Made by a program: the position numbers and the translations under genes
In this document: positions 57,815 through 64,000 of the stretch, piece after piece
Position numbering within the stretch: the stretch's first letter is position 1
How the letters are laid out: each line of letters opens with the position of its first letter
The notes under the pieces: generated by a model
What the model saw: the letters and a program-made list of their open reading frames with translations, nothing else
Told to the model about the DNA's origin: nothing
Databases searched by the model: none
Assembly: GCA_022606135.1 (NCBI GenBank)
Contig: JABYQN010000005.1
Location: 744,001 to 808,000, forward strand
DNA from: Fomes fomentarius
Lineage: Eukaryota > Basidiomycota > Agaricomycetes > Polyporales > Polyporaceae
Length of the DNA: 64,000 nucleotides
Direction of reading: 5' to 3'

Positions 57815-59122
57815 TCATGCCTTCAAAGGCAGACCGTCTGGACCAAGCAGCGCCTCCTCCGAACCCAGAGTACGAGGACCATCCCCGACGCGAGTATGAA
57901 TAAGACCCTTCACCGCGCCCTTCTCGAACTGCTTCGCGACAGCCTCGTTGAACCCCGCCGGCACCTTGCCCTGTACTCCCGCAGCACCGAAAAGACTGAA
58001 GGGGTCCTTAAAGCCATCTGCCTGAGGGAAGTACTTCACGATGAGCTCCACGATCTCCTTCAAGTTCTCCTTCGGCGCGTAGATGACAGCGTTCGGGCCT
58101 GCATCATACGTGTACGCAGCCTTGAGCTTGCCCCCGTTCGCAAGAGAGATGCGATTGTACTCGACGATGAGGGCAATGATCGCTCGCGACACGTCGTTCA
58201 TGTAGAAGATCGGCGGGTCCGTGTCCAGCGCGACGGCGTGGAACTGGTTCGAGTCCTGCATGGTGATGCGCGCGAACGTGTCAAAGTCGCGCGCGAGGAT
58301 CGCCTCTGAGATTCCTTTCATGCGCTCGGGTACGACATGTTTGATACGATGCTGGAGGAGCGGCGAGGTTTCGACCGTGCGCTGCATGCCCGATGTCGAA
58401 GACGTGCCCTTCTTCTCGTCGTTCACGACGCAGATCAGCGCATGGATGTCCGGCCAGTGCTCGCGCGGTGCAACCTGCGCCGCGTAGGAGTCCGATCCGT
58501 CGGGGCGCTCACCCATTTGCCATGCGACGAAGCCGCCGAAGAGCGAACGGCATGCAGAGCCCGAGCCTTGGCGTGCAATGAGTGAGAGACGCGATGCGTC
58601 GGTGGGAAGTTGATAGAGGGCCGCGAGGGATGCGACAAGTGCGGCGAAGCCGGAGGCGGAGGATGCTAGACCGGCTGCAGTGGGGAAGTTGTTGCGGGAG
58701 GAGATGTGAACGGGGTAGCCAGAAATCTGGTGCAAGTCAATAACACGCCTTGGATGCACGGCACCGGCATGCTCACCTTGTCGAGACTAGAGTCCTTATC
58801 CTCGAGCTGCTTCCGGAGCCCCCTCAGCTCCTTGATGCATGTTGCGAGTCTGCCGCCCTCTTTGATCTCCTCCTCCTCGCCATTCAGCCAAAGCCTATCC
58901 TTCTGGAACGAGGAGTCTGCTCGGGATGTAGTAGTAGAACGCAGATGGTCTTGATCAAGGGTGACCGAAAGCGAGGAATTTGTGGGTAGGATGAGTTTGG
59001 TGTCTCGCTTGCCCCAGTACCTGCAAAGTGTCAATCAAGTGCGGATCAGAGGACCATAAGACGACGCACTTTATGCAGGCGATGTTGACTGGAGCGGAAG
59101 CGGTCGCTTGGTAGACGGTCAT
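57815..59122 (-). CDS. MVD1: Diphosphomevalonate decarboxylase
   Basis: Last step of the mevalonate pathway: it makes isopentenyl diphosphate for sterols such as ergosterol. Three exons. Exon 1 (to about 59,070) reads MTVYQATASAPVNIACIK, with YWGKRDTKLILPTNSSLS next. The GHMP-kinase loop is NNFPTAAGLASSASGFAAL. Arg and Ser ligands are in GSGSACRSLFGGFV. The catalytic Asp region is TYDAGPNAV. The C-terminus is LLGPDGLPLKA. The intron in the middle (near 58,730-58,780) joins DSSLDK to ISGYPVHISSRN. Length and motifs match fungal ERG19. Cytosolic. Confidence 0.95.
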
Positions 59123-59671
59123 GGTGGTGCAGAAGAGAGATACTGGGTCGCAAAGAAGAGAAAGAGAGGGCTTAAGTAGCGGGGAGAAAGCATTGCACGA
59201 TGTCTTGAAATCTTGAAATCGTACGGCTTGTATGCATCGCTTGCCTTATAGGGACGCCGGAGATCATACTTAATATCCTCAATTTACGGAGCTGTGCGCT
59301 TCAGAGACAGACGCATCGAAGAATGGACGACGCGAGGACGACGTCGACGACGACGACGTTTCTGGGTGCACATGCGCGAAAGTCGTTGGGGGCAGCGATG
59401 TCTGGATTGTTCTGGTTCTAAACATGCTCCGAGCTGAGGGTCGGAGAGTGAGAACGAGCGGAGCGGGAAGAGGAAGCTTAGTCAGCCGAGGGCATACCTG
59501 TGCCCGTCATCGTTAGAACTGACAAACCTCCACGCTCGCTGTTCTTCACGACGACCACGACCATCCAAACGACTTCTCGTTTTATTCCTGTTTTCATAGT
59601 CGTTCCCTCCTCTTCTTTCCTCTCTCTCCCCCCTTCCGTCTCACAGAGTGGCGACTCTCACCGCCAATGCC

Positions 59672-62259
59672 ATGTACTATCCTCAACAATCCCCGGGCAT
59701 TGCCCACAAGATCCCCACCCACAATCATCCAGGCCAGGTACACGACCAGTCGCCATGGGCAAGACACCCCGTCTTCGGTCCCCCGAACAACTCACAACCC
59801 CCGACGTCCCCCGCCTATCCCCTCTTCACCCATGCCAACGGCACTATGACCGCGATGCAGCATCATCCCCACCAGCATATGCCCGGTCCTCTCACACACC
59901 ATCACCACCAGAACTCCCTTTCACATCCACACTATGCATCGCCACCGAATGGCAACGGTCTGCAGGGCCCGCACGGGGCATTGGGACAGGGTGGCTCACC
60001 TGGGGCGATAGCAATGCAGATGATGTCTCCCCAATGGCAGCAGCAATTGCTCAAGTGTGAGGTGCGTATCAACTCTTGCGATCTTCGCGTTGTTCTGTGG
60101 GACTTGTGATCGTCTCGTGTTAGACGGTGTGTGGGGGAATCCACCACCTATTCTTTCATTCAATCTTCCTTGTTGACCCATCGTTTTGCGACCCTCCATT
60201 GCTTCGTTTCTAACCTATACACGGGTTCTCTCTAGATGGTCCGTGCTGCGCACTCTCCACACCATCGTGCAAGGGCAAGCGCCATGGCCGCGCGTACTGT
60301 TCAGAAGTCCGCAATTCCTATCACCAATCCGAATGCGGCCAAGCCTCCCGAGACAAATGGTGTCGCAAAAGATGGCGAGGCTGGTACCAATGCCTCCCCA
60401 TCGGCCAAGTCCCAGGCCGCTTCTGACATGTCCCCGACAACGGCGAGCGCTCTAGCCAACCATCCATCGGGCACTGTCGCACCTGTTGCGGAGATTTCCC
60501 GTATAATCGCCCCAAAGCCCGGTAATACTTGGCAGTCGTTGGATATGGGTGGTGTGGGTTACAAGAACTTACCTCCTGCCTCCGGACTGTTCGGGTTCAC
60601 CTTCCTCACAACACTCTACCTCAACCACAACAACCTCGAGAACATCCCCCCACAGATCTCCAAGCTCAAACACTTGGAGCTGCTGGATCTGTCTTCTAAC
60701 CGTTTACAAACAATCCCCCCGGAGCTTGGGATGTTGACCTCGTTGAAGGAATTGTACCTTTTCGACAACTCGTTGACCACAATACCTCCCGAATTGGGCA
60801 CCTTGCATCAGCTTCAGACGCTTGGTATCGAGGGGAACCCGCTGGATCCGTCGTTGAAGCAGATTGTGCAGAAGGATGGTACGCCAGCTCTTATCTCGTA
60901 TCTCCGCGACTCGTGTCCTATCCCCGCACCACCTCCCGAACGAGCCTGGAAGCATTTCTTCGGCCAGACGGAACGAGAAGCTTTGTCGACAGATCCTACT
61001 CCAGAATCCTTTTCGATCCTCTGTTACAACATCCTTTGCGAGCGCTGCGCGACGGAGAGGCTGTACGGTTACACTCCATCGTGGGCCTTGCAATGGGATT
61101 ACCGGAAGGAGCTCATCGTCAACGAGATCCTTGGGCACAACGCGGATTTCATCTGCTTACAGGAGGTGGACAACGCGCAATACGAGGAGTACTTCTCGAA
61201 GACATTGGCGGATCACGATTACGAGGGCGTGCACTGGTCCAAGTCGCGATACAAGAACATGAGCGAGAGCGAGCGACGCTTGGTGGACGGCTGTGCTACG
61301 TTCTACAAGTCGTCTAAGTGCGTCCTACATCCCTATCTTTCCTAAATACCCACTCATTCGTACGTCGTGTGATCAGGTACACTCTCGTGGAGAAGCATCT
61401 CATCGAATACAGCACGGTAGCGATGCAGCGGACGGATTTCAAGAAGACCGACGACATGTTCAATCGTGTGCTCGGCAAGGACCACATGGCCGTCGTGACG
61501 CTGCTAGAGAACAAGGAGACAGGGACGCGGATCATCATTGCGAACACCCACATCACCTGGGACCCGCAGTTCCGCGACGTCAAGCTCGTCCAGACCGCCC
61601 TGCTCGTGGAGGAGGTGGAGAAAATCGCGCAGAACTTCGCTAAGTATCCCCCTCGTCTTCCTCCCACACCCTCTTCAGCTGCTTCTGGCACGACCGCACC
61701 CTCCGCGGGTGAGAACAACTCGTCGTCGAGACCCCCACCTGTGTACACCGACGGTTCTAAGATTCCGGTTATCATGTGTGGTGACTATAACTCAATGCCG
61801 GACAGCGGTGTATACGAGTACCTGTCGACGGGCTACATACCTCCAGACCATGAGGACTTCATGTCTCACATGTATGGGCGGTACACGACAGAGGGGTTGC
61901 GTCACCGTCTGGGCCTCAAGAGCGCGTATGCTGCAACCGGCGAGCTGCCGGTGACCAACTACACTCCGGGCTTCAAGGGCGCGATCGACTACATCTGGTA
62001 CTCGACCGGGAGCGTGTCCGTTACCTCGGTCCTCGGAGAGGTAGACCAAGCTTACTTGGACAAGGTCGTCGGCTTCCCGAATGCTCATTTCCCATCCGAG
62101 TGCGTAGTTTGTTTACTCTCGTGTCGTAGCGACTGGTCGCTGATGTCGCACAACAGCCACTTGTGTATCGGGGCGAACTTCCGGATCCGTCCTCCTCGGG
62201 AAGCGCAGCCCGTTCGCCCTCCTCCCGTCTTCCCCGAGTCCTCGCGAGCCCATACATAG
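59672..62259 (+). CDS. CCR4: CCR4 deadenylase, catalytic subunit of CCR4-NOT
   Basis: Removes poly(A) tails from mRNA. The N-terminal region is rich in His, Pro and Gln (MYYPQQSPGIAHK, HHHHQ). A leucine-rich repeat block that binds NOT1/CAF1 follows (LTTLYLNHNNLENIPPQISK, LELLDLSSNRLQTIPPELG). The EEP nuclease domain has FSILCYNILCERCA, the Mg-binding Glu in ICLQEVD, NTHITWDPQF, GDYNSMPDSGVYEYL and the catalytic His in FPSDHLC. Introns: 60,062-60,235; 61,318-61,376; and 62,100-62,156, the last needed to build SDH. A Pro/Ser-rich loop lies in the nuclease domain near 61,640-61,750. The start is the first in-frame ATG, 59,672. Confidence 0.93.
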
Positions 62260-62820
62260 GCTGCCATCGAACAATGCCCCCACCTCCACCTGCCCTCCAC
62301 CCTTTCCCCGCCACCCTTTCTTTTTGTGCATAGCCTTTCTTGTAAATACCGTTCTTCCTCCCCACGTGTAGGGTGGCACCGCACACTGGGGGAGCCAGCT
62401 CGTTCCTTCCCCCCTCCTGCCGTACATGGAACTTCGCGACTTTCGCCGGGATTCCTCGCGTGACTGTTTGTGTTATTTTTTATCTTTTGCGTCTCCTATC
62501 TCTATCTGTGTCCCTGTCGTTTCCACTGTCTCAGTCAGGCTTCCAGCGTCCCCCATGTCCCCCCGTCCCCGTACCCCCCACATCACCATCACCATTTCCG
62601 TCTCATCCTCCGTTCTCTCCTTAGTTGTGTTCGTCTGCTTGCTTTCCCGTGTTGGTACATACATACTCTGTCGCGTTCGACCACTCTGCAAAACTGTAGC
62701 ATGTGCGTGTACGGCTGTCTCCTGTTCAATATAAAATTCCTTTCAAATCTCAATCTCTCGTATGCCACTCAGGATAAGATGTAGGTACAAGCTACGTCAT
62801 GCTCGTGTTGCCTGTCGCGT
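62260..62820. other. 3' flanks of CCR4 and the aldo/keto reductase
   Basis: A pyrimidine-rich stretch of about 560 bp between convergent stops; consistent with long 3' UTRs. No gene. Confidence 0.5.
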
Positions 62821-63970
62821 CTACGTACGCACTATCTCGAGCACATCGTCTACGGACACCTGGACATCGCCCAGGTCGAGCTTCTCCACCGCGACGGCAT
62901 CGTCCATGTGCTGCTCGTTCGTTGTTCCACACAAGGGGGTGATGCCATTCAGCTGTGCGATTCTGAACAGCGCTTGAGCCGGCGTACATCCCTTCGCTTT
63001 GCTGATCGCCTGGATCGCGGGGTGGCGCAGGAGACTGGGAGAGCCAGAGAGTGTCCAGAAAGACCTGGGGGTCGGACGAACGCACGCGGTCAACAACTAG
63101 CCTCTCGCGCCGCGGACACAGGAAGAGGGGTTCCATCTCGACGCACTGGTACTGGATCCCATGCTTGACGCAATACGCCCAAACATCATTGTCCCATTGG
63201 TTCCCTCGAACCACCGGTTTTGCACGACGTCCGCACGGCGCCCGCCGTCCCTCTCTAGCGCTTCGAGGGTCCGGACGTCGTAGGTGTTGCTAACGCCGAT
63301 CTTGCGCACGACACCCGAGTCGCGGAGCGTGACGAGCGCGCGCCACGCAGAGAGCGTGTCGGGCAGCGTGCGCAGGGGCGAATGCAGGAGGACGCTGTCG
63401 AGGTAGGGCGTGCGGAGGTTCTTGAGCGAGGTCTGGACGGAGGCCTGGACCTGCGTGGGGATGTCGGCGCGTGGGTCGTACGGGAGCGGCTGGGAGGTGT
63501 CTTGTCCGCCTATCGGCGTGTATCTGAACAGTTGACGTGATCTCAGAAGGTGGCCGCGTTAACGCGAGGAGAGCATACTGACTTGGTCTGTATGTATAGG
63601 TCTTCGCGCGCCAAGCCGTGCTTGTCGTAGAGGATCTGGAGTGCTTCACCGACCAGGTCTTCCCTACGGCAGCATTCCATGCATTCCATCAGTCACGTCT
63701 TCCTTCTGTGTAAGATCAGAGTAGATACTTGTAGTGCTTCGGCTGGCAAGCTGTACCGAGAGACTGTGTTAGCCTCAGCAATCGAAGAACCGTTCTCAAG
63801 GGTTACGAACCGGTGTCGATCGCGCGGAAGCCGTTCAGCACGGCGGTCACTACAAGAGCTGTGGTGCGTTCCTTCTTCCTGGAAATGGGCATGATAACTG
63901 TCTGCTGTGATACTTAGATGCTCCAATGTGCTCACCATGCGGTTCCGTAGATGATCTTCGTAGTAGCCAT
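62821..63970 (-). CDS. Aldo/keto reductase with one-base frameshift
   Basis: NAD(P)H-dependent reductase with a TIM-barrel fold. Exon 1 (63,936-63,970) encodes MATTKIIYGTA and the first two bases of the next codon, TG; an intron to 63,879 joins WKKERTTALVV. Next are FRAIDTACQPKHYKEDLVGE, with the catalytic Asp and Tyr, IQTKYTPIGG with Lys, and LDSVLLHSPL with His. Then GVSNTYDVRTLEAL and VVQNRWFEG. At 63,203-63,205 (CCC on the plus strand) the frame breaks: a fourth base in this run would restore a read into NQWDNDVWAYCVKHGIQY. A last intron then leads to SFWTLSGSPSLLRHPAIQ and GITPLCGTTNEQHMDDAV. It is either a recent pseudogene or a homopolymer sequencing error. Confidence 0.8.
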
Positions 63971-64000
63971 GGTACTAGACGATGGGAGTCGCGGGCAAGC

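Noticed and set aside
1..64000. CRISPR arrays, operons or bacterial-type signals
   Set aside because: The window is eukaryotic with spliced genes; no regularly spaced repeats were seen.

Overview
The window is nuclear DNA of a filamentous basidiomycete, most likely an agaricomycete close to the polypores. The evidence is many 50-90 nt GT-AG introns, GC-rich housekeeping genes, single-copy eukaryotic genes (COG2, VPS8, CCR4, MVD) and a lineage-type expansion of small kinase-like genes. The order is inferred from gene content and was not tested by search.

Left housekeeping block (about 1-19,850): a PHD-finger protein (-), COG2 (+), VPS8 of the CORVET complex (-), a membrane-anchored glutaredoxin (+), a cupin protein (-), a secreted subtilisin-like S8 protease (+) and a small unrecognised gene (-). 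Right housekeeping block (about 57,800-63,970): mevalonate diphosphate decarboxylase (-), the CCR4 deadenylase (+) and an aldo/keto reductase (-) that carries a one-base frameshift.

The middle (about 20,300-57,020) is a dynamic accessory region built around one kinase-like family. I count eight copies: four with open frames, one full-length copy with a single-base frameshift, and three degenerate fragments. They share an N-terminal W/R-rich exon, an invariant-Lys motif without a glycine loop, an HRD catalytic loop and a DFG motif. Each of the five full-length copies stands head-to-head with a divergently transcribed partner gene. Four of the partner loci belong to one unrecognised family with a conserved five-exon structure and a shared C-terminal RRCSS-x-P motif. 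One of these four is split by an insertion. The fifth partner is a different protein. This kinase/partner arrangement is the best candidate for an undescribed system in the window.

A long direct segmental duplication (unit 1, about 25,966-39,380; unit 2, about 47,288-57,021) carries two such modules per unit. Comparing the units shows later events: a roughly 3.05 kb insertion splits one partner gene in unit 1, two TIR-flanked MITE-like elements sit in unit 1 with clean empty sites in unit 2, and a roughly 105 bp length difference lies in a partner promoter. The 7.9 kb between the units holds decayed kinases, a broken HNH nuclease gene, repeats and one neat small membrane-protein gene. Intron boundaries were placed by eye from splice consensus and frame.
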